From Cryoendolithus antarcticus (Eukaryota > Ascomycota > Dothideomycetes > Cladosporiales > Cladosporiaceae): a stretch of 20,009 bases of DNA. The position numbers and the translations under genes are program-made. Below the pieces are notes generated by a model that ran no database searches, was not told the DNA's origin, and was given only the letters and a program-made list of their open reading frames with translations. Shown piece by piece: positions 1 through 9,374 of this stretch. Positions within the stretch are counted from its first letter, which is position 1. Every line of letters begins with the position of its first letter. Where the stretch lies: assembly GCA_002077065.1 (NCBI GenBank), contig NAJO01000125.1, positions 1 through 20,009 of the forward strand, written 5' to 3'.

Positions 1-1103
1 TCGCTTCGTTCGACCAAGCTGAGAAAGGAATCACGGACGTCAAGAACCAGATCGCCGAGCTCAAGAAAGGCATGGACGACCCAGCAGCCCGCGCCCTGTC
101 CGATCGCTACACCGAGATTACCACTGAGCTCGACAAGATCAAGGCAGAGCAGGATGATGTTTTCAAGAACATCAACTCCCTGCGAGACGAGCGGAACAAG
201 GCACACGAGGACCAGCAGAAGAAGTACGTGGCTGTCAAGGAGATCAAGGACCGGTACTTCTCCGCTCGTCGTGCTGCGCAGGACTACGAGCGCGAGGCAC
301 GACGGATCAGGGATGAGAAGCGACGAGTGGAGAATGACACATACCACCGTGGACGGAGGCAGGAGGCTGCGAAGGAGAAGCTCGAGGACGCGAGTGCGCC
401 GGCATATGCGGACGAGATTCGGACGACCCAGGCACTACTCGCACACTTCGATCCTTCAAGCGTTGCAAAGCGTGAAGCAGCTGGACCCGGTAAGTTCGCT
501 GCGGCAGCTAGCCGGAAGGTAGACGACTCCGCTCTCAAGGGCACCAAGATTTCCAGCAAGAAGGCCAACGACGACGACGCCTACTTCATCGGTGGCGGAG
601 GCAAGAAGAAGAAGGGTGGCCGCAACGCTAGCACCGCTGACGGCACTTCACCTGCGCCTACCACGCCATCGGAAGCCAAGTTCAACCTTGATATCGGCAC
701 GATCGAGAACCTCGGACGCATTGGTGTGGACCCGCCTATGCAGAGCGCGGATGTACCCGAAGTAGTCGAGAAGCTGAAGGAGCAGCTTGCATTCTGGAAG
801 GAGAATCAGGACAAGAAGACTAAGGAGGTACGTGACCATGTTGTTTTCTACTCGCATACATTCATCTGCTAACCTTGCTCTCAGAACGTGGCTAAAGCCC
901 AAGCCGAGATCGACCGCCTCGAAGCCGAAGCCGCAGCCGCCAATGAGCCTTCATCAAGTCGTAACGCCGAGTCCTCCTCCAAAAAGTCCGCCCCCGAAGC
1001 CAAGACAAACGGCCACGTCAACGGCAGCGCAGAGAACGGCGATGCCGCGCAAGAGATCGCCGCCGACCTCGAGCAAACCAAGATCGAGAATGGACCCTTG
1101 TAG
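1..1103 (+). CDS. BFR1: Nuclear segregation protein Bfr1, 3' portion (5' end outside window)
   Basis: The frame is open from the window edge (first full codon at 3) to the TAG at 1101-1103, so the start lies upstream. Two exons are visible: 3-827 and 885-1103. The 57-nt intron (828-884) begins GTACGT, has a CTAAC branch site near 870 and ends TCAG. It splices at a codon boundary and removes an in-frame TAA. The 347 visible residues are a highly charged coiled coil (runs such as YEREARRIRDEKRR), a Lys/Gly-rich linker and a second coil near the C-terminus. Known for the family: Bfr1 is a coiled-coil, mRNP- and polysome-associated protein linked to secretion and to nuclear segregation; the yeast protein is about 470 residues, so roughly the first quarter to third is missing here. 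The gene converges on MSH2. The identification rests on recalled family sequence and is fairly secure. Confidence 0.85.
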
Positions 1104-1517
1104 CACAAGGCGTCCGAGTCTCGGCCCGCGCTCCCAAGGCAGAGAAATTTCTATCGCTCCCCCACCCCACGCAAGCCACGTTTCGCGTCACGCTCACGCT
1201 CACCACCACCACCCTTGGCACGCTATCGCTCACCCTCACCACCAAGGAACTCCTGTGATCCGCCATCACCGCCCATCGAAGACTACGACTCACCACCCAT
1301 AGAAGACTATGACTCGCCTTCACCGCCTATGGGATATGGTGGGTCAAGCACATACTCTGAGGATTCTTATCGCTCCTATTCGCGCTCACGCTCGCCCTCA
1401 CCTGCCCGACCACCATTACTGCCTCCTCTCCATTTATCAACCGACCCGTGTATATGTCGATTTTGTGCTTATCAGAGACGCTGGAATGCTGCTCTTGTCG
1501 AGCGACAGGGTGTGTGA
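1104..1517 (+). other. RS/SP-rich open frame continuing directly after the BFR1 stop
   Basis: After the BFR1 TAG the same frame stays open for 137 codons, to TGA at 1515-1517. It encodes a low-complexity tail rich in Arg-Ser and Ser-Pro dipeptides (YRSPTP, SRSRSPPPP, YRSPSPP, SYSRSRSPSP) of the type seen in splicing-factor RS domains. An eight-residue unit PIEDYDSP occurs twice in tandem. The two DNA copies differ at four bases, all in third codon positions and all silent, which argues that this frame has been translated. The only internal ATG is at 1329, so no convincing independent start exists. It may be a read-through or alternatively spliced tail of Bfr1, a tail lost by a recent stop mutation, or the last exon of a gene whose other exons I do not see. 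It may also simply be 3'UTR. Confidence 0.3.
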
Positions 1518-1756
1518 TTTTCAGCGATTGGGTGGTAGTATTGTAGCGGTTGCACAAAAAGCTAGCTTAGCGTACCTAGGATATCTCTACCTGATTTCTA
1601 CATTTCCAAGCGGCGTCACTTTCCCATACATAAAAGGCCTTTGTATTAGCCTTTACTGCGTAGTCGTACACTGCATCAAGCCAACCTTTTACGCCATTCG
1701 CCATGCTAGCCCCGTAACTCTTGAGCGAGCCTCTGATTCAGTGGCCCCGAAGCCTC

Positions 1757-4531
1757 TCACAACGCCCTGACGCCCTCAAACCACGGACTACCCATCAGCC
1801 CTTCCTTCTCTTTCACCAGATCCCTCATCAGCGCCACCTGCGCGTCCTTCTCCAGTCCCTCTCTCTCAACCCTCTCCTTCCACTCTATTAACACCTCCTT
1901 CAACAATCGACTCCCCTCTTCCACCTCCGCCTTGCTAGCCAAGGCTGCTGCATCTGAGCCCGAATGCGACGAGAAATCCTCCAGCTCGTCAGCTTTCCGC
2001 TTCGCCATATTGACCACTTTTGTCGGGAAGCGCACCAGTTCAGCGACGTGTATGCCAAATGACTGGTCTGAGATACCCGGTTCGACTTTGTAAAGAAGCG
2101 TGACTTCTTTGCGCTTCTTCTCGGCGCCCGTCATGGCCGTGTCGCCATCGACGTCGCCGATATGCGCTACGACGTGCAGGTTCTGGACTTGCGGGTACGT
2201 CTCCACGAGCGCGGTGAGTTCGTGGAAATGCGTAGCGAACATAGCGAAGGCGCCGATCTCTTTGATGATGTGCTCGCTGATCGCCCACGCGAGGCCGAAG
2301 CCATCATACGTGCTTGTCCCGCGACCGAGTTCGTCGACGATTACCAGCGATTCCCGCGTGGCGGTCTTGAGGATGTTGGCAGTCTCCAGCATCTCTGCCA
2401 TGAAGGTCGAGACGCCCTTCAGCTGGCTGTCTGAAGCGCCGACGCGGGCTAGGATGCAGTCGAAGAGCGTTAGCTCGGCGGACGAGCAAGGGACGAAACA
2501 CCCGATCTGTGCCATTAATGCTATCACACCTATTTGCCGGATGAACGTGGACTTGCCACCCATGTTCGGGCCAGTGATGATGAGGAACTCGGATTCGCCG
2601 CGTATGAGCGAGACGTCGTTGGTGATGAAGGAGATGTCGTCTTGCATCTCCATGCATGGGTGTCGCGCCTCTTTCAGGATCGTGTTACCTGTGCCTCGCG
2701 GATGGAGCGTCGGGCGAACGTAGGCTGTAGGTGCGTGGACGGAGACATGTGCGAACGAGACGATTACGTCGAGATGGGCGAGTACGCCGGCGAGCTTCTC
2801 GATGACAGGGCAGTAGGATGCTGCGACGTTGACGACTTCGGAAACGAGACCAGACTGTGTGCGGTTGTAGTTCTCGCTGAGCTGATCGAACTCGCGGCGC
2901 ATGGCTGACATGGCCGGAGTGGTGAAGTAGACACCGTTCTTTTGAGTGGAGATCTCTTGGTAGGGCTTCTTGTTGCGGATTGCCGCAGCTTCGTTGCGCG
3001 TGAGTCGGAGACACCAGCCGTGGACGCGGTGATTTTCGAGGAAGAGTTTCTTCTCCGGATCTTGGTTGAGGTCATCGGCGGCTTTCGTGTGCTCCTTTTC
3101 GAGATCATATCGGAGTTTGTCGAGCTTCTTGCGGATGATGCGGAGGCCGTCATCGAACTCTGACTTGATGATGAACTCGTGGTTGTCGAGTGCATCAAGA
3201 TCCACCGTCGTCTCGACCATCTCCTGCAGCTTCTGGAAGCTGTCCGCGAATGAGCGCAACTTGTTAGTATACTCCTCGTCCAGTGGGTCCTTGTATTGTT
3301 CGTCCATGACACCTTCGAAGGTGCCAATGAAGTCGGGTATCCGGATCGCTACCTGATAAGCTCTGACGACGTCCTCGAGGCTGGCCTTCTTGCGCTGAAA
3401 CTTCTTGGCTAGCCGGTAGAGATCTGGTATTGAGCGTAGATGCTCTTCCTGCAACGTCTGCCTCAGCTCTGTGTCGTTCACGAATGCCTGTACCAGACGC
3501 TGCCGCTTCTCGATCTCGTCGAGGTTCATCAACGGCTGCTTGAGCCACTGTGCGAGCAGTCTGCTCCCGACCGGCGTCTTACAGTGGTTGAGCAGGCCAT
3601 AGAGGTTCATGGTCTTGGATCCGTCCTTTGGTCCAGGCATCAGATTGAGTGCCTTCAACGCTGACGAGTCTAGCTTCATGTATTGACTCAGGTCATGCTG
3701 GTACAGTCGATACTCGCCAAAGTTGGTAGGGTCAGACATGACGCCTAGGTACTTGATCAAAGCCGCAGCTGCACTCATAGCGAGCTTCAGATCAGTCTGT
3801 GGTAGTGTGCTCGCAGACTTCTCGTCCCTCATGAGGCGACTAAGGTCCTGTTCGATGTCACGATTGCCAAAGTCCGCTTGCGGTCGTTCTGACACTGCGC
3901 AGCCGCAGTTCTCAGCGATCGCGCGTAACTTGTGCAGCTCGGGATCCTTTTGCTTCCCTTCGTACTGGATGAGGCATTCTTTCACCCCCAGCTGGATGAG
4001 TAGCGACTCGAAGTTGGAGTAGATGTCGTTGTCAACGAATTCGCTGATACCTAGCTCACGAACACTTGCATCTGCGAAGCAAACGCCAATGTTTCGAATC
4101 TCAGCCTTCGCAGACACCTTGACAGCCAGTATGATGGGCGCAGACTCGACATGGCCACCAAGATCGTCCTCTATATCCTGGAGGTTGCCGGGGGACGCTT
4201 GCTTTGCCACTTTCCACTGATTGCGGCCGGAAGACTGCAGTATCTCGACACGCTTGCCAAGTCTGAAGATAGCCTCTCGTAGAAAGCTGCGAAATGCTGT
4301 GATGGTCATCGTCACTGACGGCAGACCAGGATTGCGGCCCAGAGTCTTGAGGACAGACGTCGTTTTGTACTGCGTCCGAGCGATGAGTACGGCATCATCG
4401 CCATGGGCCGAAAGCCAGTCGCCTCGATCGAATACACGGACTGTCTCAACAGCTTTCTCGGCCTCCAGCTGATGGTAGAGCTTGATGAAGCCCACCTCAT
4501 CGTCCACCTTAAGCTCCGGTCTTGAGGCCAT
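1757..4531 (-). CDS. MSH2: DNA mismatch repair ATPase Msh2
   Basis: An intronless 924-residue frame of normal full length for the family. It contains, in order, the MutS N-terminal domain (about 15-130), connector (about 135-290), lever and clamp regions (about 300-610) and the C-terminal ATPase (about 620-850). Walker A is GPNMGGKST (654-662). Walker B with the signature loop is LVIVDELGRGTSTYDG (729-744). ATHFHEL (766-772) and SDQSFGIHVAEL (821-832) follow, and all look intact. The N-terminus begins MASRPELKVDDEVGF, and the start ATG at 4531 is the natural one. Known: Msh2 pairs with Msh6 or Msh3 to recognise mismatches and loops in nuclear DNA, and recruits MutL homologues. It converges on BFR1 and is divergent from the gene at 4809. 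Two ACGCGT boxes upstream suggest G1/S control. The identification is secure. Confidence 0.98.
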   Translation of the reverse strand: MASRPELKVDDEVGFIKLYHQLEAEKAVETVRVFDRGDWLSAHGDDAVLIARTQYKTTSVLKTLGRNPGLPSVTMTITAFRSFLREAIFRLGKRVEILQSSGRNQWKVAKQASPGNLQDIEDDLGGHVESAPIILAVKVSAKAEIRNIGVCFADASVRELGISEFVDNDIYSNFESLLIQLGVKECLIQYEGKQKDPELHKLRAIAENCGCAVSERPQADFGNRDIEQDLSRLMRDEKSASTLPQTDLKLAMSAAAALIKYLGVMSDPTNFGEYRLYQHDLSQYMKLDSSALKALNLMPGPKDGSKTMNLYGLLNHCKTPVGSRLLAQWLKQPLMNLDEIEKRQRLVQAFVNDTELRQTLQEEHLRSIPDLYRLAKKFQRKKASLEDVVRAYQVAIRIPDFIGTFEGVMDEQYKDPLDEEYTNKLRSFADSFQKLQEMVETTVDLDALDNHEFIIKSEFDDGLRIIRKKLDKLRYDLEKEHTKAADDLNQDPEKKLFLENHRVHGWCLRLTRNEAAAIRNKKPYQEISTQKNGVYFTTPAMSAMRREFDQLSENYNRTQSGLVSEVVNVAASYCPVIEKLAGVLAHLDVIVSFAHVSVHAPTAYVRPTLHPRGTGNTILKEARHPCMEMQDDISFITNDVSLIRGESEFLIITGPNMGGKSTFIRQIGVIALMAQIGCFVPCSSAELTLFDCILARVGASDSQLKGVSTFMAEMLETANILKTATRESLVIVDELGRGTSTYDGFGLAWAISEHIIKEIGAFAMFATHFHELTALVETYPQVQNLHVVAHIGDVDGDTAMTGAEKKRKEVTLLYKVEPGISDQSFGIHVAELVRFPTKVVNMAKRKADELEDFSSHSGSDAAALASKAEVEEGSRLLKEVLIEWKERVEREGLEKDAQVALMRDLVKEKEGLMGSPWFEGVRAL

Positions 4532-4808
4532 GATAATGCCACTGGTGCGAACAGGCTCCGCAGTAGGGCAAAAACGAGGTGTCTTTCAGCGTGCGGCAGT
4601 CAAACGTCCAATCGCTCTACCGTTGCACATCTGATGTCGGATTCGAACGCGTGACACGCGTAGAGTGTGGTCGCGAAGATAAATCTGATGACTCAGCGGA
4701 TATCTTTGCCGAGGCAAGCACGATTGCAACGGCAGACAACACCAACGATGGGCGAATCAGTCGTGGAGGACATTGCTCGACCTACAACCATCGTAGCGCC
4801 AAGTTATC
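4532..4808. promoter_or_regulatory. Divergent promoter of MSH2 and the 4809 gene, with two MCB-type boxes
   Basis: This 277-bp interval separates two divergently transcribed genes. It contains two exact ACGCGT hexamers at 4647-4652 and 4656-4661, starting nine bases apart and roughly 115-130 bp upstream of the MSH2 start codon. ACGCGT is the MluI cell-cycle box bound by the yeast MBF complex, which drives G1/S genes including DNA replication and repair genes. Assigning this role here is inference from motif and position. No clear TATA box was found for either gene. Confidence 0.5.
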
Positions 4809-5606
4809 ATGCCTCTCATTACAGTGCACTTGTTAAAGCTGTCGACGGGCGTCACACCGGCGGCATTCGTACAAGCCATTAGCACCGTCAGCGCACCATT
4901 GGTCGCCTCTCGAGTAGTCAGATGGATCATCACGCCAGGCACTCTGTCCAAAGACAGGCTGCTGAACACTGCTTGGGATCTACTTGTCATCGTACCATTA
5001 TCAGCTCCCATACAAGCTGAATATCTCAGGAAAGATCGGGTGACTGAGCAATGGAGCATTACTGCTGGTGCACCCAAGTCGCTTGTCAACGGCTTCCACG
5101 AGCGCAATGAACGATTGCTTCGACCACAGACTGGTGATGTCCCACGATTGACTGGCTCACTGGACAAGCCTCGAATGGCAGGTTCTACTCAGGGCCTCGA
5201 ATTGACCAATGACTTGTTGCAATGGAGCAAAGACTTCAAGCTAGGTCAGGATGGTGCAGTGAGCATGCTCAACCTCCTTGCATTCAAGCCTGGGAAAGCA
5301 GCCCACGATAGCTATCTGCGTTACGGCAAAGCTTTCGCCGAGTCCATTGGTGCCTCTCGAGGTGGGAACGCAAAGATCGTGGGCAAAGTAGTACCAAGTC
5401 AGGGCACTACTGGCGAGGACTCCAGTGGGTGGGACGAAGTAGCGTTGGCTCACTATCCGAGCATTCGGCACTTCACCGACATGCTTGCGAGCGAAGACTA
5501 CCAGATTGTCAATCATCGAGACCGTCTGCCTTCGCTTCGCGATACCTGCATTCTCTGCACGACTGAGCTGGATCCTGACTTGCAGCAGGCAAGGGCAAGG
5601 CTCTGA
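4809..5606 (+). CDS. Hypothetical protein with tandem dimeric alpha/beta-barrel (ferredoxin-like) folds
   Basis: A single-exon frame of 265 residues from the ATG at 4809. There are two similar halves. The N-terminal one (about 3-85) starts with an LITVHLLKL strand. The C-terminal one (about 148-250) contains VSMLNLLAFKPG, then a helix (DSYLRYGKAFAESI), a strand (AKIVGKVV), WDEVALAHYPS and a helix-strand end (FTDMLASEDYQIVNHR). This order and the MLNLL motif resemble the DUF1330/EthD-like group of dimeric alpha/beta-barrel proteins, which act as small-molecule enzymes or stress proteins. I recognise the fold type, not a specific function. No signal peptide or membrane segment is evident. It is divergent from MSH2 and shares its upstream region. 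Confidence 0.75.
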   Translation: MPLITVHLLKLSTGVTPAAFVQAISTVSAPLVASRVVRWIITPGTLSKDRLLNTAWDLLVIVPLSAPIQAEYLRKDRVTEQWSITAGAPKSLVNGFHERNERLLRPQTGDVPRLTGSLDKPRMAGSTQGLELTNDLLQWSKDFKLGQDGAVSMLNLLAFKPGKAAHDSYLRYGKAFAESIGASRGGNAKIVGKVVPSQGTTGEDSSGWDEVALAHYPSIRHFTDMLASEDYQIVNHRDRLPSLRDTCILCTTELDPDLQQARARL

Positions 5607-7079
5607 AATCCATAGCGGAAGGACGAGGGCAGCGACGTGCGCTCTCAAGTCGGGGGAGATCTCATTCGCGCAGAAGCACTTGGCTTTGGCAGTAGCTATG
5701 CAACGATCGTTCGGGGTGCGTTTCCAGTGTCGCTTTTCCTACGAAGTTTCCACTGAGTTCATGTTCCTTCCATTGGCTTCCTCGTGATGTCAAATACAGA
5801 AGCTGCCGAAGGGAATCCTTCAACTCTCGTAGCAACAAGAAAGGAGTCATTGCAGATTCGAACTTCACTTGTAAACAATCTCCCTCATCAACTTGGCAGC
5901 TACATCCAAGATATTGGCTGTCGCACGTCCACGCGAGCGTACGCGTGCAGCGTTCAGGCAATCTCTTCGCAGGGTGTCAGACTTCCTCGTCACCAAGCCC
6001 TCGACATCGCGCGTCCTTTCATCTGTTTCGTTTCGACAGAAGCACGCCTTGCAAGCAGAAGATGCGAGCGACAGGCACATTGAGATGTCGTGTATCGACG
6101 TCCCCGGCGTGAGCGACGCACAGCATGGCGAGGTGCGTCATGCACAGCGGGTGCCTTGCAGGAAGTGACGGCACAACGGGCCAGGTACCAACGGCCGCTA
6201 ACCTTCGCTAACCCGCTCTCAACATCTTCTAATTTCGTCGTTCACGCGCGGCCATTCGTGGACGCAACACGAGTGCGCCTCGGCATCTACCAGAATGGGA
6301 AGTCTGTGCCGTCGCTATTGATCTGTGATCCGAGGAGCGCGTGCGGAGGCGCCACAAACGACAGCGTGGCGTCGCGAACACGAGTTCTGCCGCTGGGAAA
6401 GACGAGACGACGATGTAACGTTTGATGAAGTGTGGAAATCCTTGCGGTGGCAAAGCCTCACATTCGCACGCCGGGGAGATGAAGCGCGGCTCCGACGCAG
6501 CCAAACACACTTCGGATGGTCACTTGATCAAAGGACCCTGTCTGGGGTACCCTCGATGTCGTGTCGCGTGAGCGGCGCAAGACGGCGAATCAGCATGCTT
6601 CACAAGTGAACTCATGTGGACCGCGTTGTCGGCGCATCGCACCACCAACGTCCTGACGAGCCGTTGGTGACACAGGCTGTGGCACGACAGGCGAGCCGGC
6701 GTCTCCATTTCTCGTGTCATCAAAGAACATGCAACCTCCGCACCGAGGGTGGCCGTCCTTCTGCGGCGATCAGTGACAACCCCAATAAACGCTAGAAAAG
6801 GCTGCGCAAGCGGCACCGGTCAGAGCCGGGCTCTAGTCAGGGGAATTGACGTCGCATGGCCACGATTGGTGTCTCTTGGTTTCTTAGCGCCCCATCGCGA
6901 ATGTCCACATCGGACGAAGTAGGTTTCCTTATAGGTACTGTCGCACTGCAATCCTGGCCTTTCTTTCTGTTCTTCATCCACGCCTAATCAAACAATTCAC
7001 TACAGTCACTCGTTCAGAGCAACAAAAAGCAATCAAAACTATCACCAACAACCAAAACTACCACTTTAATACCGCCAAC
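5607..7079. other. Gene-poor interval of about 1.5 kb, including the promoter of the 7080 gene
   Basis: Only short overlapping open frames of 70-115 codons occur on both strands. None has recognisable motifs, a convincing start context or splice structure, so I call no gene. Base composition is ordinary and there is no RIP signature. The last 160 bp look like a strong fungal promoter and leader: a weak TATA-like TTATAGG near 6929, a pyrimidine-rich stretch around 6957-6985, then a CA/AAC-rich purine-poor leader (about 7020-7079) directly before the ATG. A 7-bp inverted repeat (6115-6121 with 6133-6139) was noted without a known role. Confidence 0.5.
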
Positions 7080-7645
7080 ATGCGCTCTTCCATTATCGCC
7101 GCCTCTTTCGCCGCCGCTGCGTCGGCTTCGTGGGCTCCGCCTGCCAACGGCACTGCGCCCGTCTACGTGACGGACGTCGTGACCGCTTACACCACCTACT
7201 GCCCGGAGGCCACCCAGATCACCCACGCCGGCCAGACCTACACCGTCTCGTCCGCGACCACCTTGACCATCACCAACTGCCCCGGCGGTTGCACGATCAC
7301 GCGCCCGATGACCTCGTAAGTTGCTACATTGTTGAGCATAGTACGTCTCATCGATCACTAACGATTAGTAGAAGCACCCCCGTCGCACCAGTGCCATACA
7401 CCACCCCGGTCGCACCAGTGCCATACACCACCCCGGTCGCGCCTGCGCCAGTCCCATCCGGCGCTCCCCCGGCGCCGCCTGCCAACGGCACCGTCCCGGT
7501 CTACCCCTCCGGCACTGCTGCCCCGACCAAGAGCACCAGCACTCCCAGCGCTAGCCCGATCGTCCCATACACCGGCGCTGCCAGCAAGGCATCCGCTGGC
7601 GTTGCCGGCCTCTTGGCTGTCTTCGGTCTCGCTGCTCTGTTGTAG
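7080..7645 (+). CDS. Secreted GPI-anchored cell-wall protein, CCG-6-like
   Basis: Exon 1 is 7080-7315. The intron begins GTAAGT at 7316 and ends at 7368 or 7371. Exon 2 runs to TAG at 7643-7645, giving about 170 residues. There is an Ala/Ser-rich N-terminal signal peptide ([17 protein letters not shown]). The core around [14 protein letters not shown], a Thr-rich strand and [13 protein letters not shown] gives spaced cysteines as in Neurospora clock-controlled protein 6 and related wall proteins. A Pro/Ala/Thr-rich stalk follows. The hydrophobic C-terminus ([16 protein letters not shown]), preceded by small residues (TGAAS), fits a GPI signal. An APPANGTxPVY segment appears both just after the signal peptide and in the stalk, which points to an internal duplication. 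Strong codon bias towards C-ending codons and the CA-rich leader suggest high expression. The CCG-6 relation is from memory of the motif. Confidence 0.82.
7376..7447 (+). repeat. 27-bp tandem repeat encoding TPVAPVPYT
   Basis: Two complete 27-bp units (7376-7402 and 7403-7429) differ at one base, and a partial third (7430 to about 7447) diverges. They encode the Pro-rich stalk of the CCG-6-like wall protein. Near-identity suggests recent expansion or slippage, typical of wall-protein stalks, so copy number may vary between strains. Confidence 0.85.
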
Positions 7646-8526
7646 AGGGTCGACCGAATTGGAGACGATGGTTGAGAGTGTAGCGAGAGGGTGGTTCATG
7701 TCTTACGGCATTTCGGCAAGGGTGGGCTAAGTATGGGTTATTCATTAGATGTTTGTCTGTATCCTAGACCATCTGTAATCTTCGAAATATAATACTTGCG
7801 GTACCAAAAGTTGATCACTATCGTTGTCTCCCTCCCCGTACACATGTCCCTCTCTTGGTGTTTTCGAGGTAATGCTCTCGCGACTCTAGCTTATTTGCTG
7901 GCTAATAACAAGCCACGAAGATTAACATCGAGTGCGCCGGTTTTGCATCACCGCCATGGTCACTTGTCGAAGTAGCCTAACAGTCGCATCATTATACGAT
8001 TCACCACCATCATGCAAATATTGAAATGCAAGCCAGCGACGTCGCATCGACACACACTCCCCCATGTTCCGGCAGGATTCCACATGCCTTACCGCTGATC
8101 ATCAGCGAAGGAAGCTCAAGCTTTCCAACTCCGCTCGCTTCCTTCGTCTTTCTTTCCGTTCTCCCTAAGGCAATGCCAATAACAGAACGTCAACTGCGAG
8201 ATCCTGATTACTGAGGATTGCTGTATGTTGCTACTGCGCTACTCGACAAAGCGATTGATGGACACGAACACCAGCGGTCGCGTCTGCGCGCGAGATCACC
8301 AGGTCCCGTCGCTCTGAAGTCCCCAGCACGCTGACTGCGGCTGAAGTGTACAAGTCGCAACCCAAACGAGAACCTAGCCCCAAACCCTCACGCACACTAC
8401 ATGTATCTTCTGCACGAAGTAGGCAGGTAAGACAAGTCCAGCTGCACATAAGGTGAACCTTTCCATTTCATCTCCCGAGCATCTCTCCCATCCTCTCGAA
8501 TCATATCCCCTTCCAGCACTACCATT
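7646..8526. other. Intergenic region, 3' flank of the wall-protein gene and 5' flank of the GNAT gene
   Basis: No gene is supported. A 62-codon frame at 8026-8214 has no features of a real protein. An A/T-rich stretch near 7783-7795 is a plausible polyadenylation region for the wall-protein gene. Just before the GNAT gene, CAG|GTAAGA at 8426/8427 and TTCCAG ending at 8516 could form a 90-nt 5'UTR intron. An ATG at 8401 would then open only a very short upstream frame. Confidence 0.45.
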
Positions 8527-9254
8527 ATGATGGCATCGTCCAAGTCCCTTCCCCCCAACCTCCACATCCGCCCAGCAACAGAAGTCGATATCCCGGCCCT
8601 TACCTCCAACTTCTACACCTCCTTCGGCCATGCGCCATTCATGGCATACCTCTTCCCTAAGTCGCCTTACTTCGACAAGTGGTGGAACGAAGTCTTCGCT
8701 CTCGGACTACGGAATCCTACGGATCGCACATTCGTAGTCACAGACTCGAATGCTGGGGACAAGATCGTGGCGTTCAGTCGGTGGATGGTGCCTCAGGCGG
8801 ACGGCAGCTTGGAGAGGAAGTGGCCGGAGGTAGGAGGGGAGGCGTGGGGAGATATGGAAGTCGCGAACGCGTTCTTTGGGGGTATGGGTGGAAATCACGA
8901 GATTATCATGGGGAATAGACCACATTGGTGTATGCGCTCTGTGACCTGCCATCGGTATAGACGACTAACATGATTCTGCTAGTTCTTGAGCTGCTCGGCA
9001 CAGACAAAGCATACCAACGCCAGGGCATCGCTGGCGCACTGATCCGCTGGGGCACTGATCAAGCCGATAAAGAGGGACTGGAAACGTATCTGGACGCGAG
9101 TGAGGAGGGAAGGGAGTACTACATCAGGCGTCATGACTTTGTGCTGAAGGGCGAGATTCCGATCCCAAGTAGGCCTGACAGCTACGGGGAGTTTCAATGT
9201 GTGAGCGTTTTGAGACAGCCGAGGAAGTCTGAGGGCAACAAACATGCGCATTGA
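8527..9254 (+). CDS. GNAT-family N-acetyltransferase
   Basis: Two exons, 8527-8929 and 8983-9254, encode 224 residues. The 53-nt intron (8930-8982) begins GTATGC, has an ACTAAC branch site at 8964-8969 and ends CTAG. Splicing joins ...RPHW to FLELLGT in frame. The N-terminus (LHIRPATEVDIPALTSNFY) is the usual first strand and helix. The acetyl-CoA site is LELLGTDKAYQRQGIAGAL, matching the Q/R-x-x-G-x-G/A motif, followed by a helix (IRWGTDQADKEG) and ETYLDASEEGREYYIRRHDF, the typical end of fungal GNAT proteins. It should transfer acetyl from acetyl-CoA to an amine; the substrate cannot be told. No targeting signal is seen, so it is probably cytosolic. It converges on bli-3 with about 120 bp between stop codons. 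A start three bases later (second Met) is equally possible. Confidence 0.9.
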
Positions 9255-9374
9255 TAGATGCAATCCTGGCATGAGGCGTGGGTTTCCAAGGCTGCTAGCT
9301 GTCGAAGCCATGAATCTCAGCCTTTTGATATGGCTCTACCTAATGCCATGGCATCTGGCGATCTTTTGGTTCGT

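Noticed and set aside
1309..1770. Plus-strand ORF of 153 codons overlapping the RS-rich frame
   Set aside because: It is a shifted-frame shadow of the RS-rich frame followed by low-information 3' flank; no motifs.
4600..4665. tRNA-like pieces: GGATTCGAAC resembling a T-arm complement and GCTCTACC resembling a D-arm complement
   Set aside because: The order of the two arms on the strand is wrong for a tRNA, the T-stem does not pair, and no acceptor stem is present. The region is better read as a promoter with ACGCGT boxes.
6115..6139. 7-bp inverted repeat GACGCAC/GTGCGTC with an 11-base loop
   Set aside because: Short and isolated, with no T-run or known element nearby; probably chance.
6090..6816. 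Several 90-110 codon ORFs on both strands
   Set aside because: Overlapping and mutually exclusive, Arg-rich as expected from GC-rich random frames, and without recognisable motifs.
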